64,000 bases of DNA, taken from NCBI RefSeq assembly GCF_002025665.1, contig NZ_CP018786.1, positions 2,976,001 through 3,040,000 on the forward strand, in the 5' to 3' direction. The notes under the pieces were generated by a model that ran no database searches, was not told the DNA's origin, and was given only the letters and a program-made list of their open reading frames with translations. Position 1 is the stretch's first letter, and each line of letters begins with the position of its first letter. Positions 17,586-27,622 of the stretch are shown in pieces. The position numbers and the translations under genes were made by a program. This DNA is from Chryseobacterium indologenes (GTDB lineage Bacteria > Bacteroidota > Bacteroidia > Flavobacteriales > Weeksellaceae).

Positions 17586-18126
17586 CTTCAAGTGTTACTC
17601 TTATTACTTTATCTAATGCCTGCTGAATTAAACGTAACCGCTCTCCTTCAGGAATATAGTTGGTTGTATCCAGATAGTTTGTAATGTTCTCTTTCTCGGA
17701 ATCATATTTCTTTTTGAATCTTCTTCTTACTAAAAGGTTTGACAGTTTACCACTTGAAAGAGGCGAAATAGCCACTATCGGATATTTGTCCTCTATATAA
17801 CTATAACTTGTTTTGGATACGAATTTTAATATATCGTCTTTTTTTGAAGTTAAATTAGATGAAATACGGGTAAGTTCCTTGTTAGGTTCTATATAAATAT
17901 CCTTTGTTCTTGCAACAACAGCACTTTTCGCTATGGCATACCCTTCCAGTTTCCGATGTGCTGAAACAATATCTTTATACAGCTCCTTTGACAGAAGATC
18001 ATTAGCTGACCAACTCCAAGTTAAATTAATGACAATCTGAGCTTTGAAGATTACAGACAATAATAATGATCCTACGAAAAATATCTTAACACCAAATGAT
18101 CTGAAATCAAAATATAGTATATTCAT
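17572..18126 (-). CDS. small Sec-exported protein of the T4SS locus (2 of 5)
   Basis: This 184-residue protein has a rather long N-terminal hydrophobic region (about 12-30) ending KAQ, a likely signal peptide. The mature part is charged and helical with a basic RRRFKKKYDSEKE segment near residue 135. No known domain is recognised. It overlaps the next gene by 14 bases and begins 27 bases after the preceding one, so it is firmly in the operon. Probably an exported accessory component of the secretion machine. Confidence 0.72.
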   Translation of the reverse strand: MNILYFDFRSFGVKIFFVGSLLLSVIFKAQIVINLTWSWSANDLLSKELYKDIVSAHRKLEGYAIAKSAVVARTKDIYIEPNKELTRISSNLTSKKDDILKFVSKTSYSYIEDKYPIVAISPLSSGKLSNLLVRRRFKKKYDSEKENITNYLDTTNYIPEGERLRLIQQALDKVIRVTLEDENY

Positions 18127-18153
18127 GACTCTGAAAAATTTATATTAACTATT

Positions 18154-18708
18154 TTATTTAACAAATTGCTGAACTAATTTCTTCTTGAGATTACTCTGTT
18201 TTATATTATCATCTACTCTATCAAGTTCCCGGTTAATGGCAGACAGGGATGCCCTTAATTCTTCATACAGATTAATTTTTTCGCCCAGAATGGTAAGCTT
18301 TTCACCATTTAAGAAATTTGAAGACATATTCTCAATCTGGTTATCTGCTGAAAGTAAATACACTCTATTCTCTTTCTTTTTTGAATAAAACAGGAAAGAA
18401 AGTTTTTCATTATCTTCCTTAAGTTTACGGGCTCTGTCTTTGACATTATTGATAATGCCATTTACTGTAGAAAGCCAGGCAGCACCTCCATAATATAGAA
18501 GCCTTTTTCTATACTCTTTTACAAAATCTTTAGTCCTTTTCTCTGTTGTTTCTTCTCTTTCTTTTAAAAAAATATTTTCTACAATAATTGCAGCTGATCC
18601 AAGGTTCGAAGGTACATCCGAGATTGGGCCAATAGGATTATTGGCAAACGGTTGGGAATAAGTTCTTATTGAAGTAAATAATAACATTACTATTAAAAAC
18701 CTGTACAT
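18154..18708 (-). CDS. small Sec-exported coiled-coil protein of the T4SS locus (3 of 5)
   Basis: This 184-residue protein has a clear signal peptide (about 1-19, ending YSQ). The mature part begins with a Pro/Gly/Asn stretch, then two long helical, Glu/Lys-rich coiled-coil regions (about 45-105 and 135-180). Helical exported proteins of this size include VirB5-type minor pilins, but there is no direct similarity that I can name. Same strand and short spacing (27-29 bases) on both sides. Confidence 0.72.
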   Translation of the reverse strand: MYRFLIVMLLFTSIRTYSQPFANNPIGPISDVPSNLGSAAIIVENIFLKEREETTEKRTKDFVKEYRKRLLYYGGAAWLSTVNGIINNVKDRARKLKEDNEKLSFLFYSKKKENRVYLLSADNQIENMSSNFLNGEKLTILGEKINLYEELRASLSAINRELDRVDDNIKQSNLKKKLVQQFVK

Positions 18709-18737
18709 ATTGGAATAAATTTATAGTTGATAGAAAA

Positions 18738-19328
18738 CTAAAATACAATTTCAAGGTTCTTGATCAATTGGATGAGATCCGGATTAGATTGTATCAGAAG
18801 TGCCAAAGCAGGCAAAGTCATAATACCAAAAACGTCCTTATCATTTTTAGAATATACCCTTACCAACAGATCACGAACTCTATAGATTTCCTGTCTTTCA
18901 GACGCTTTAATTTTTGAGGCATCAACATTTTGGAGAGCAAGAAGAACTAATTTATCTAATGCTAAAGATTGTAAATAATCATTCTTAACATTGGTTATAT
19001 AAGGAAGTTTTTTAAACTTGTTCAATATAACAGGTCCGACCCCTAAAGCCCCAGTAGTTAAAGACTTAATAATAAAACTATTTTGCTTATCAAATTTGCT
19101 GGACTTTTTATAATTCCTTTCTAAAAATTCTTCATCATTCTTAATCATTTCTTCCAGGTAATCATTTTGGAGCTTCAGCTGTATAGCTCTTGCAGCAGTG
19201 TGTCCAAGAATTTCCACAAGCTTTTGTCTTGTATCTGAATCTGTATTATTCAAATGAATAGCAACATGTACAAACTGAGCTGAAAATAGCTGAAATGTGA
19301 AAAAAAACAAAAATGGTAATGCTCTCAT
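18738..19328 (-). CDS. small Sec-exported protein of the T4SS locus (4 of 5)
   Basis: This 196-residue protein has a Phe/Leu-rich signal peptide ending FSAQ near residue 18. It is helical with a charged middle (DYLEEMIKNDEEFLE) and a Gly-rich hydrophobic patch near residue 95 followed by KFKKLPYI. The general plan of signal peptide, charged helix, Gly-rich patch and Lys-rich helix resembles the first protein of this set (17004-17585), so they may be distant paralogues. Family not recognised. Confidence 0.72.
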   Translation of the reverse strand: MRALPFLFFFTFQLFSAQFVHVAIHLNNTDSDTRQKLVEILGHTAARAIQLKLQNDYLEEMIKNDEEFLERNYKKSSKFDKQNSFIIKSLTTGALGVGPVILNKFKKLPYITNVKNDYLQSLALDKLVLLALQNVDASKIKASERQEIYRVRDLLVRVYSKNDKDVFGIMTLPALALLIQSNPDLIQLIKNLEIVF

Positions 19329-19364
19329 AATACTATATTGTTAAAACTTATTATATAAATGAAA

Positions 19365-19862
19365 TTACTTAGGTATAAGACCTAATTTGTAGAATAGATT
19401 GCTTTGTTCCGCCTCATATTTCATTTCATCCAATTCCTTAGTCAGAAAATTTAAGGTACTTATAAATCCTTCATCCAGCTTTTCTCTGTTTCCGCGGTTA
19501 ATCTTTATTCCTACTCCTGCTATAAATGCATCTTCTAATATGCTGTTTGCGGCTTTAATATATTCCAGCTTCTTTCTGCACTTGCTTTTTTTAACAGGAT
19601 TAAGGTAAGGCTTGCAAACGTTGGAGTACTTGGAAAAGTTGATAAGATCCTTTTTAGAGATCGTAGTTCTGGCCGAATTTTCAATTTCATTAACAACCTC
19701 AATCTGAGCCAGCTCATCTAAGCTTTTTTTTGTAGCTTTTTCATAATCATCAGTGCCTTTTTTCTCAATGATTCTCTCCACTAAACCTATGGGATCAATG
19801 TAGGGTAACTGTCCCTTATACTGTAGTGAAAAAAACAGGAATAACAGAATCAGATATTTCAT
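19365..19862 (-). CDS. small Sec-exported protein of the T4SS locus (5 of 5)
   Basis: This 165-residue protein has a signal peptide ending YKGQ near residue 18. The mature part is helical and highly charged and contains a Cys pair (NVCKPYLNPVKKSKC, about 14 residues apart) that could form a disulfide after export. A short Gly-containing hydrophobic stretch (AFIAGVGI) follows. It lies 12 bases downstream of traN. Role unknown; likely an exported T4SS accessory protein. Confidence 0.72.
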   Translation of the reverse strand: MKYLILLFLFFSLQYKGQLPYIDPIGLVERIIEKKGTDDYEKATKKSLDELAQIEVVNEIENSARTTISKKDLINFSKYSNVCKPYLNPVKKSKCRKKLEYIKAANSILEDAFIAGVGIKINRGNREKLDEGFISTLNFLTKELDEMKYEAEQSNLFYKLGLIPK

Positions 19863-19874
19863 AACTGAATATAT

Positions 19875-20735
19875 TTATATGTATTCCGGAAATAAAAGCT
19901 TCTTTCTGGGAATGCGGATATTTACGCTTCTGCCTCCGGCATGCTCCCCTACTTCAAGACTCAATATCTCATCTTCGTTTAAGGTGAACTTATCAAAGAT
20001 GAAGGTAAGAACTCTTGTTTCACCCAATTTTATATTTCGCTGGTCGCCACAGGATTTTACCGGTGTCAGTATTCTCTCCTGATATACATAATCTTTCTTT
20101 GCCGCATTATTATTTTTAAGTTTTGATCTGAAAAGAATCTGGTCTATATCCAGAGTGATTTTAGAGGTATTATAGATTTCTACGCGTAAGACAATTTTAT
20201 TCTGAAAATTTCTGTAATAGATTCCATTTAAAGTCAGGTTCAATCCATCATTATTATCTTTAATTTTTACGGTAGAAGGAGCATTTTCAGATAACATACA
20301 CAATTCCTGAAGATCTTGTGCTGTTCTTTCTTCCTTTTCAATTTTGTTGATATTTTCCTTTGCAAAATAATCTATCTTAGTAAGGGTTTCCACTGCCTTA
20401 TACGTTGTAATATTCGGGTCTCTGTTGTACCCCATATCAATAGAATAATAGCTTCCTTTACCGTTAATAACCGTAAGATTTGCCTGTTGGCTTTTCGGAT
20501 CATTCAGCTCTTCCCCCGTATGCTTTAATTTTAGCATATTTCCAATGGTATCTGCAACGAAATAAGTAGATCCCACATCCACATACTTTATTTTTTCATC
20601 AAAAATAATGTGTGTTGTTTTCACATCTGAAACTTCAATTGCCTGGCGTTGAGATAAAGGCTCCAATATTTCCTGGGCGAAAGATCCCTGAGAGCACATA
20701 AAAAATAGAATAAATAATACAATGTGTTTTTTCAT
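19875..20735 (-). CDS. traN: TraN/VirB9-like periplasmic T4SS protein (DUF4138 type)
   Basis: This 286-residue protein has a signal peptide ending FAQ near residue 21, then a beta-rich body with the pattern of Bacteroidetes TraN proteins: an N-terminal THIIF-x-x-x-I-x-Y-x-D-x-G segment, then a C-terminal domain with YYRNFQNKIVLRVEIYN. TraN corresponds to VirB9, part of the periplasmic and outer-membrane core channel together with TraM/VirB10. Its start overlaps the end of the VirB4 gene by 4 bases. The family call is strong from the N-terminal pattern and the neighbours. Confidence 0.86.
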   Translation of the reverse strand: MKKHIVLFILFFMCSQGSFAQEILEPLSQRQAIEVSDVKTTHIIFDEKIKYVDVGSTYFVADTIGNMLKLKHTGEELNDPKSQQANLTVINGKGSYYSIDMGYNRDPNITTYKAVETLTKIDYFAKENINKIEKEERTAQDLQELCMLSENAPSTVKIKDNNDGLNLTLNGIYYRNFQNKIVLRVEIYNTSKITLDIDQILFRSKLKNNNAAKKDYVYQERILTPVKSCGDQRNIKLGETRVLTFIFDKFTLNEDEILSLEVGEHAGGRSVNIRIPRKKLLFPEYI

Positions 20736-23089
20736 TTCTTTTGAGAATTTAAATCAATAAAATCATTAATAGCCACAGACATGTTTCCTTTTGCTTCGTA
20801 TATACCCCTGATTATTTTGTTTTCATCAGCATTGGAAGAATAACATGCATATCTTTCGGGGGATACTTTGACTTTATATACATTAGACATACTTCCTACT
20901 TTAACATATACTTCTCCTTTGTCTGTAGAGTAAAGTTTTTGAAGATCAGATTCACTGAGTGACAAATATTTGGAAAACTTATCTTTAGATGCCATTTTCT
21001 TTTTATGGGAGAGCATAATCAAGGTGTCTGTATTATTTACCATGGCAGGGCCCGCAGCAGTATCTAAAATATCTTCCAAATCCTGAGTTGCAATAGCAAC
21101 TTCTCCATAAAACTTACGAACGGTCTTATACAAGTATTTAATAAACTCCGCCATTTCACCTTTAGAAATAGGTTTCCAACACTCATCTATAAATATTGAT
21201 TTTTTCTCTCCGGGAATCTTCTGAATCTTAGTCATCACCAGATTAATACACAACATGGTAACTAAAGGGAATAGTATAGGATGGTCTTTGATATTGTCCA
21301 TTTCGAATACAATAAAACGCTCATGAATCAGGTTCGCAGGTTCTGCTGCATTGAGTATATCTTTATAATGTCCGTCATAAAAATCTTTGAGAGAGAGTTT
21401 AAAGCTGACTTTATCAAAATAACTTGATTCTTCTTCAACAGCTGTATTTTCTGATATAAACTCATAGAAAGTAGACATACAAGGAAAAATACCATTTTTG
21501 ACGACATGTTCGTAATAAAGATCCAGATAGCTGGACAGTATTTGTTTTTCTTCTCTGGAAGCTCCTTCTTCTCCTTTCCATAAGAAAAAGATCAGTGAAA
21601 GCAGGAAGGTTTTCTTATCTATGTTAATTTCATCTTCGTCATAGTAATAGAAAGGATTAAATTGTAAAGGTGAATTTAAGTCATACGTAAAGTAAACACC
21701 CTCCACCAATTCACATAGCTTTTTATAGGAGTTTCCTATATCTATCATTACAATATGGTGACCTTGCTCATAATACTGACTCGCAATATGATTGATCAAA
21801 AATGACTTCCCGGTTCCTGAAGGCCCGAAAATTAATCTATTTCTGTTCACAATGATTCCCTTTTTAACAGGTTCGTCCCATAAGTCAAGACGTAAAGGAG
21901 ATTCATTTTTACGGTCACAGAAAAGAATTCCGTCTTTATTACTCTCGTAATAGGACTCAAAATTCAATAATGAAGAGGTTTGCTCGGATATACCAATAAA
22001 TTTATGATTCTCTGAAATATAAGCAGGTGCCCCAGGACAATTATTCATATACAATTCCTTTAAGGCATACTTAACCTGATAAGGCGTAATTCCTAAATCC
22101 CTGAAAGCATTTTCTAATAAGTTGACGTCATTCTCTAATTTCTTCTGCGAAACATTCCAGACGATCACACTAAAGTGCTGATAAATAAATGTTAATTCCC
22201 GTTCCAAAACATCTTCTACCAGATCTTCTACCTGTTGGTAAGTAACCTGATTTTCTCTTGAAAGTATCGCCATACTTTTAAATTGATTCATTTTGGTCTT
22301 CAGGGAAGAAAAAACTTTTTCTGAATCCTCAATAAAAATGACCTGATTGTAGATATGGTTTACATCCAGCCCTGTAGATACCGGCTGTATAAAAGGAATT
22401 CTGAAATCAGTTTTAGGAGTAGAATATTCAATACTTTTGATGGTACTATTAATGGTAATAGGAAGTTGATTATTAGAAGAAATGGTATACAATTCTGCGA
22501 ATTTATTTCCTACCTGCAAGTTCCTATCAAAAAACATATCTCTCAGGTTAGTCTCTCCTTCTTTCGAAAGAGATAAATATTTTCCTAAAAGAGCAATAAT
22601 CTGATCACTATTCAATCTTTCCACAGTGAAAAAGCTTTCCTTTGTTAAAAATGAAAGACTCGATTCTACTGCCTTGATAAAATCATCTATTCCGTCTAAG
22701 TATTTATTATACTGACTGGAATTATTAAGTATACTTACTTTACTTTTAGAATCCTTTATGATTGTAAGATAACACTCATGGCTCATAGTCGGCTTTTCAT
22801 GAAAAAACCTGTTATCACTTGCTGATAAAAAATTAGGACTCTCAGATACATGTTCTGTGATGGAATCTACAAAAAAGAAATCCTGTTTCTGCAAAATTGT
22901 TCCGGCAGGTAAAGATCTGATTACTTTGTCGAAAATCACACTAATCTGCTCAATCTGCTCGCTATCAAGCGAATATATCTGAGGAAGCATAACCTTATAG
23001 ACCAGGCCAACATCTCCTTTTTTACTAATTAGCAAATCATCATCTACGGCTAATATGTTAAATATTTTTTTGATATCTATATCTTTCAT
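20732..23089 (-). CDS. traG: TraG/VirB4-like T4SS ATPase
   Basis: This 785-residue cytosolic ATPase has Walker A GPSGTGKS at 422-429 and Walker B SIFIDECW in the last quarter. Further C-terminal segments include AIATQDLEDI, typical of VirB4/TraG/HerA-FtsK-type ATPases. The N-terminal about 400 residues form the VirB4 family domain. The length is usual for Bacteroidetes conjugation ATPases. VirB4 powers assembly of the channel and pilus and is the signature gene of a type IV system. Both motifs are intact. It overlaps traN by 4 bases and follows traM by 42. Confidence 0.93.
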   Translation of the reverse strand: MKDIDIKKIFNILAVDDDLLISKKGDVGLVYKVMLPQIYSLDSEQIEQISVIFDKVIRSLPAGTILQKQDFFFVDSITEHVSESPNFLSASDNRFFHEKPTMSHECYLTIIKDSKSKVSILNNSSQYNKYLDGIDDFIKAVESSLSFLTKESFFTVERLNSDQIIALLGKYLSLSKEGETNLRDMFFDRNLQVGNKFAELYTISSNNQLPITINSTIKSIEYSTPKTDFRIPFIQPVSTGLDVNHIYNQVIFIEDSEKVFSSLKTKMNQFKSMAILSRENQVTYQQVEDLVEDVLERELTFIYQHFSVIVWNVSQKKLENDVNLLENAFRDLGITPYQVKYALKELYMNNCPGAPAYISENHKFIGISEQTSSLLNFESYYESNKDGILFCDRKNESPLRLDLWDEPVKKGIIVNRNRLIFGPSGTGKSFLINHIASQYYEQGHHIVMIDIGNSYKKLCELVEGVYFTYDLNSPLQFNPFYYYDEDEINIDKKTFLLSLIFFLWKGEEGASREEKQILSSYLDLYYEHVVKNGIFPCMSTFYEFISENTAVEEESSYFDKVSFKLSLKDFYDGHYKDILNAAEPANLIHERFIVFEMDNIKDHPILFPLVTMLCINLVMTKIQKIPGEKKSIFIDECWKPISKGEMAEFIKYLYKTVRKFYGEVAIATQDLEDILDTAAGPAMVNNTDTLIMLSHKKKMASKDKFSKYLSLSESDLQKLYSTDKGEVYVKVGSMSNVYKVKVSPERYACYSSNADENKIIRGIYEAKGNMSVAINDFIDLNSQKK

Positions 23090-23131
23090 AATCTTAGGAA
23101 ATAATTCTTAATACCATTTTATAAGACTTCT

Positions 23132-24289
23132 CTAATTAGAAACAGAGTTATTATTGGATGCTCTTATATTGATCCATAATTGGTATTTTTTAGGTAAAAA
23201 CACTCTTTTTTTCTCAAATACTTCTTTGCTGATTTCTTTCCCAGCTGATAAAATTGCCAGGTTTCTGGCCTCTTTTAAATCAATCCCAGTATTATTACCT
23301 CCTAAAATAGAACCGTTTGCATTTGTTCCTCTTTCAATGGCGTAATCAAAAACATCTTTCGAAACTGTTGATGGTATTTTAAGCCAGGAATGATTATTCA
23401 TATGAATACCTTCTCTTCCATCATAGTCGTAAACTCTAAAGTTTAACAGATAAAGAACATTATCTTTTTTATAACTTTCAATATCAATATTAATACGGTC
23501 TTCGCCTAAAGATATTCTTCCATAAACAATTGTATTCTTAGGAATTACCAGTCCACCCGGGACATCTGTAAGCCTCATATCTTCTTTTATTCTGATAGGA
23601 ATAATACTTTTGTCTAATATTCTCTTCTGCTCTATAGTTTCTGAAGGAATCAGCTGTAAAACCTTCTTATTACTTCCTGCTGTTGTTCCCTGGAAAAAAT
23701 TCTTTTGATCTCTATTATCATTTTTAGCCAGATTCTTTTTATTTTCTCTGTTTTTTGAAGTATTAACAGAATCTACAGAATTGCCAGAGACTGCGTTTTC
23801 CGCTAATCCTGAACGAATCTTATTCTGAAGCTCAAATATTTTGTTCAAACTATTTTCAGAATCAGAACCATAGCCTGAACCATAACCAGAATTGGAAGGA
23901 TAGCTCCTTTCTTGTGAAGAAATTTTAGATAAAGCTTTCATGTAACGTTCCTGCCGTTTGGCATAGTCATTTTCTTCACTCTGCCCATCAAAATTCTGCA
24001 TTTGTTCCTGCAATAATTTTTCATCTTCCGGAAATTCGGTATCTATACCATACTTTCCATCTTTTGAAAAATACTTCTTTAAATCCCTTTCATCCTGATT
24101 ATAAATTTCTAATTTTGATTTTTCTTCAAGCTGTTTCTCATCTACATTGGGAGTTAAAATCAATTTATCATTGGACTCCTTCATTTTTGGGAAGAGTATG
24201 AGGCTCATAATCAAAATAAGAATCCCTAAGGCAGCCACAAAAACAACCCCAATGATGATCTTTTTTTTCTTGTCTAGATTTGCAAACAT
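23132..24289 (-). CDS. traM: TraM/VirB10-like T4SS core-channel protein
   Basis: This 385-residue protein has a short cytosolic basic N terminus, one transmembrane helix (about 11-33), a long charged, low-complexity Glu/Lys/Asn/Ser linker (about 45-205), and a beta-rich C-terminal domain with ETIEQKRILDKSIIPIRI, VPGGLVIPKNT and VYGRISL. This is the plan of Bacteroidetes TraM proteins, the VirB10 equivalent, which spans the envelope and links inner-membrane ATPases to the outer pore. The linker contains a Gly/Ser/Tyr run near residue 135. It sits 3 bases downstream of the M23 peptidase gene. Confidence 0.88.
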   Translation of the reverse strand: MFANLDKKKKIIIGVVFVAALGILILIMSLILFPKMKESNDKLILTPNVDEKQLEEKSKLEIYNQDERDLKKYFSKDGKYGIDTEFPEDEKLLQEQMQNFDGQSEENDYAKRQERYMKALSKISSQERSYPSNSGYGSGYGSDSENSLNKIFELQNKIRSGLAENAVSGNSVDSVNTSKNRENKKNLAKNDNRDQKNFFQGTTAGSNKKVLQLIPSETIEQKRILDKSIIPIRIKEDMRLTDVPGGLVIPKNTIVYGRISLGEDRINIDIESYKKDNVLYLLNFRVYDYDGREGIHMNNHSWLKIPSTVSKDVFDYAIERGTNANGSILGGNNTGIDLKEARNLAILSAGKEISKEVFEKKRVFLPKKYQLWINIRASNNNSVSN

Positions 24290-24292
24290 ATT

Positions 24293-24793
24293 TTATAAAC
24301 TATTATTACACATAATATTCAGAAACAATAAAGGGTCTATTCTTTTACCTTCAACTATTATTTCATAATGTAGATGGGGTCCTGTAGAATGTCCTGTATT
24401 CCCACTTAATCCTATCAGTTGTCCAGGCTTTACATATTCACCTTTTCCAACAAATAGGGCCATTAAATGTCCATATCTGGTTCTAAAACCTCCTTGGTTA
24501 TCAATTAAAATTGTATTTCCATATCCTCTTTCGTATGTTGAACTTAATACGATACCGTAATAGGTAGAAAAAACAGCAGTTCCTGTAGGTACAGAAAAAT
24601 CAACACCTTGATGCTTTTTAATTACTCCATCAATAGGATGTTTTCGATATCCGTAATGGGATGAAACAATTTTGTCATAGGATTCCACCGGTGGTATCAT
24701 CTTTTGTGATTTTATTTTTTGACAGGTAAATACTATAAGAAAAACAACATACACAGGAAGTAACCTGTTTTTTCCGCTAAATACTCTATACAT
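24293..24793 (-). CDS. M23-family murein endopeptidase of the T4SS
   Basis: This 166-residue exported protein has a hydrophobic N-terminal segment (about 11-24) and a full M23/LytM domain: zinc ligands H61-x-x-x-D65 in HQGVD and H142 in HLHYE, with H109 in RYGHL and H140 as catalytic partners. Such enzymes cleave peptidoglycan cross-links. Inside a T4SS operon the natural role is local opening of the wall for channel assembly, replacing the VirB1 lytic transglycosylase. The hydrophobic segment ends VFTC, a poor lipobox, so it may be membrane-anchored or a lipoprotein. All active-site residues are present. Confidence 0.88.
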   Translation of the reverse strand: MYRVFSGKNRLLPVYVVFLIVFTCQKIKSQKMIPPVESYDKIVSSHYGYRKHPIDGVIKKHQGVDFSVPTGTAVFSTYYGIVLSSTYERGYGNTILIDNQGGFRTRYGHLMALFVGKGEYVKPGQLIGLSGNTGHSTGPHLHYEIIVEGKRIDPLLFLNIMCNNSL

Positions 24794-24835
24794 AAGAAGT
24801 TACCATCATTATACATTTATTTCAATTACAAAAAA

Positions 24836-26800
24836 TCAATCCTCCTGAGTGGCTATATCTGACAGTGGCTCACTGGCCATATCTGCTTCTTCCTCCTGGG
24901 AAATTCTATATAATTCGTTTTCAATAAGAATATCTACCTCTTTTACAATTCTTTCAAAATTTCCATTCAGAACCTCATTGATCATTTCTCCTTCTATGAT
25001 TGTTGGGATCTCCTTCTTGATCTGATCTGTACGCTTCTCTACTTCTATTTTTCCCCTAAAAATCTTTCTGTTGATTTCTTCTCCGAAATTATCAGCAACA
25101 ACCCCTACAAACTCTCCCTGAGAAAGCTGAGATATAGTAGATACCGGAATGGCATACTCCAAATTCTCATTGATAGAATATGAATTATTGGTATCTATTG
25201 TTACGTTTTTTAATTTTTGTTTTTTCTTTCCAAATATTTCCTGAAGCTTGTTTGCCGTCTCACTTCTTACCGAACCGCTGAAAATATTTCCTACGATATT
25301 AAATATGGTTTCAGCTACTTTATCACCGTAATCTCTCTTCAGCTGTTCAAGATCCTGCATTCCAATGGTTGTAGAAACTTTATTGGATCTCGCCGTTGCA
25401 ATCAGGTTATCTAACCCCATAAAATACATGGTTGGTAACTCATCCAATATGACCGAACAAGGCTGCCTTCCTTGCTGATTAATTTCTTTTAGAAGTTGGG
25501 TAACCACAAGCCCTAAAGCAGGAGAATTAGTGGTTTGGGTACTTGGTGAGTTAGCAATAATTAATATGCATGGACTTTCCGGATTATTGATACTTAATGA
25601 AATATTCTCTTCAGGGAAAACATTATTTCCCATTACCCAAAACAATTCCTTTGTTGCCAACTGAGACAGAGGTATTCTCGCAGAAGCCGTCTGACCTGAA
25701 AGCTGCTCATAAGCCTGCTTTGCCAAAGCATCTGCAAAAGGAGTCATAAAGAACCTTAGTTCTGAGTATTTCCCAAAAACTTTAAATACTTTTTCATCCG
25801 GCAAAGAAGCTAAAGATATGGCATGAGGCAACGTACAAAACTTCCCATCTTCATAAATTCTCAAAAAATAAATACAGGCTGCGAAATAGGAAATAGCAGA
25901 TTGAGCAAAAAAGTCTTTTTCTGTAATCCATTCTTTATTCAAATTAAATAAGATGGTTTGTGATGCTTCAATGGCATCTGCTGCTTTCCTTATCAGTTGA
26001 GGATCCAGAGGATTCACAAAATTGGATTTCTCCAAATCATCTAAAGAAACTACACAAAAACGAGGTTGAATGTTGTATTTTTCTTTATAATATTCATAAA
26101 AAGCAAATGTTTCTTTTGCCAGTGCAGGAAATTTGAAATCATACACCATCATTGAAAACTGCTTTTGAATATGCTGTCGGATATACTCTTCAACCACAGA
26201 GTAAGACTTTCCTGATCCCGGAGTTCCCAAAACCATCGTGGCCCTAAAAGGATTTACTACATTAATCACCCCATTTTCTGTTTTAAAATTCACAGAATAA
26301 GGGTTTTTCTTAACGACTTTCTCTTGTTCAAAAATTAGATTCTTGTCATTAAATTCATCCTTCTTATCATAAAAATTGAAGAATTTTCTGAGTTTTAAAA
26401 ATCCAACGATATAAATAATATAAGACGTAAAAGATATAATAGTATAAGATATAATCTCGATCTTCAAAACCGATACGCTTAAGAAAATAATAAGAGATAT
26501 CCCTGCTACTATAATATTCTTCATAAAAGAAGAATTTTCTCCTACCTCTCTCTTAACTTCAAAACCAAAGCAACAAAAGGTAACAATAGTAAGGCTTAAA
26601 GCCCTTAATAATAAAGGATTCTTAATGAGGGGGAAAGTTTTAAATAACTTTATGATGAATATATTGATATATTCGTTACCCAAGTTTCTCTGCGCTACAT
26701 AACTATATTTAGAATAATAAATATCTACTAAAACCAATAGTATACTTACTAAAAAAGAGAATATAATTAAAATATCTAAAGAATATTTATCATTTTTCAT
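24836..26800 (-). CDS. VirD4-like type IV coupling protein
   Basis: This protein of 654 residues is read from ATG 26800; a longer frame would use TTG 26809. The N-terminal part has about four membrane segments (near 8-28, 66-80, 96-110 and 114-136). The P-loop ATPase domain has Walker A GTPGSGKS at 192-199 and the later Walker [12 protein letters not shown]. The C terminus is acidic, ending [11 protein letters not shown]. VirD4/TraD-type proteins select substrates and hand them to the channel. Keeping a coupling protein while no relaxase is visible suggests that the substrates are proteins. It lies just downstream of traK. Confidence 0.92.
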   Translation of the reverse strand: MKNDKYSLDILIIFSFLVSILLVLVDIYYSKYSYVAQRNLGNEYINIFIIKLFKTFPLIKNPLLLRALSLTIVTFCCFGFEVKREVGENSSFMKNIIVAGISLIIFLSVSVLKIEIISYTIISFTSYIIYIVGFLKLRKFFNFYDKKDEFNDKNLIFEQEKVVKKNPYSVNFKTENGVINVVNPFRATMVLGTPGSGKSYSVVEEYIRQHIQKQFSMMVYDFKFPALAKETFAFYEYYKEKYNIQPRFCVVSLDDLEKSNFVNPLDPQLIRKAADAIEASQTILFNLNKEWITEKDFFAQSAISYFAACIYFLRIYEDGKFCTLPHAISLASLPDEKVFKVFGKYSELRFFMTPFADALAKQAYEQLSGQTASARIPLSQLATKELFWVMGNNVFPEENISLSINNPESPCILIIANSPSTQTTNSPALGLVVTQLLKEINQQGRQPCSVILDELPTMYFMGLDNLIATARSNKVSTTIGMQDLEQLKRDYGDKVAETIFNIVGNIFSGSVRSETANKLQEIFGKKKQKLKNVTIDTNNSYSINENLEYAIPVSTISQLSQGEFVGVVADNFGEEINRKIFRGKIEVEKRTDQIKKEIPTIIEGEMINEVLNGNFERIVKEVDILIENELYRISQEEEADMASEPLSDIATQED

Positions 26801-26893
26801 TATATACAAATTACTATGGAATCCAATTGTCGGAATTCCAAATTATCTACCAGTACTTATTCATCAAAAAGGATTTCAGCATACTATACTGTA

Positions 26894-27580
26894 TCAGTTA
26901 TCCTCTGTATTAAGAGGGGTTTCCTCTTGTACATTATTGCCAGCATCATGAGCTGAAGCCTCTTCGAATCCTTTACTTTTGAATAGATAGTTTTCAATAA
27001 GTAAACCATGAGGATTATTTTCAGTTCTTGCCACATTATATAAATCAAATGAAGCATAGAACAGATTTTTTGTACTCACATTCTGGTCAACTCTGGAAAC
27101 ACTGAGTTTCCCATAAACAGATGCGTGATAAGGATATTCTTTATCATTAACTTTTATAGAATCTATATCTAGTTTTTGAACTAAATTTTGAGATTGTATC
27201 CTCGCAAAATGTCCGTTTGCTTTAAGAGATAAGTACAATTGTTTACCAGAGTTTCCGATCAGATAAAGTGCTTCATTAATATTCTTATCATAGCTAAATT
27301 GATCATAGCCAAAAAATAATCGATGAAATACTTTAATATGATTTTTAATCTCAGGTAATCTATAATTTTCATAGTCCTGATCATTATTCATAGAATTTGC
27401 AATTGCAGCTTGCCCTTTTTCAGTTAGAACATATATCTTTTTAGTAAAAACTTTACTTACATAAACAGCCCAGATTCCACTAGAAACAATCGCTATTACT
27501 GTGATAAAAAAGCTAAGAAATAAAGCCTTTTTAATTAAAGAATAAGTAGAAGGAATTTCACGTAATTTTTTTAAATCCAT
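26894..27580 (-). CDS. traK: TraK/VirB8-like inner-membrane T4SS protein
   Basis: This 228-residue bitopic protein has a short cytosolic N terminus, one transmembrane helix (about 20-42) and a periplasmic domain with the TraK-type segments EIKNHIKVFHRLFF and YDKNINEALYLIG. The C-terminal 25 residues are acidic and low-complexity. TraK corresponds to VirB8, which nucleates the inner-membrane complex. It starts 42 bases after the zinc-ribbon gene and precedes the coupling-protein gene. Confidence 0.88.
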   Translation of the reverse strand: MDLKKLREIPSTYSLIKKALFLSFFITVIAIVSSGIWAVYVSKVFTKKIYVLTEKGQAAIANSMNNDQDYENYRLPEIKNHIKVFHRLFFGYDQFSYDKNINEALYLIGNSGKQLYLSLKANGHFARIQSQNLVQKLDIDSIKVNDKEYPYHASVYGKLSVSRVDQNVSTKNLFYASFDLYNVARTENNPHGLLIENYLFKSKGFEEASAHDAGNNVQEETPLNTEDN

Positions 27581-27622
27581 TGTTTTTTTATATTGATAAA
27601 TTATGATACAGATAAAAGCCCT

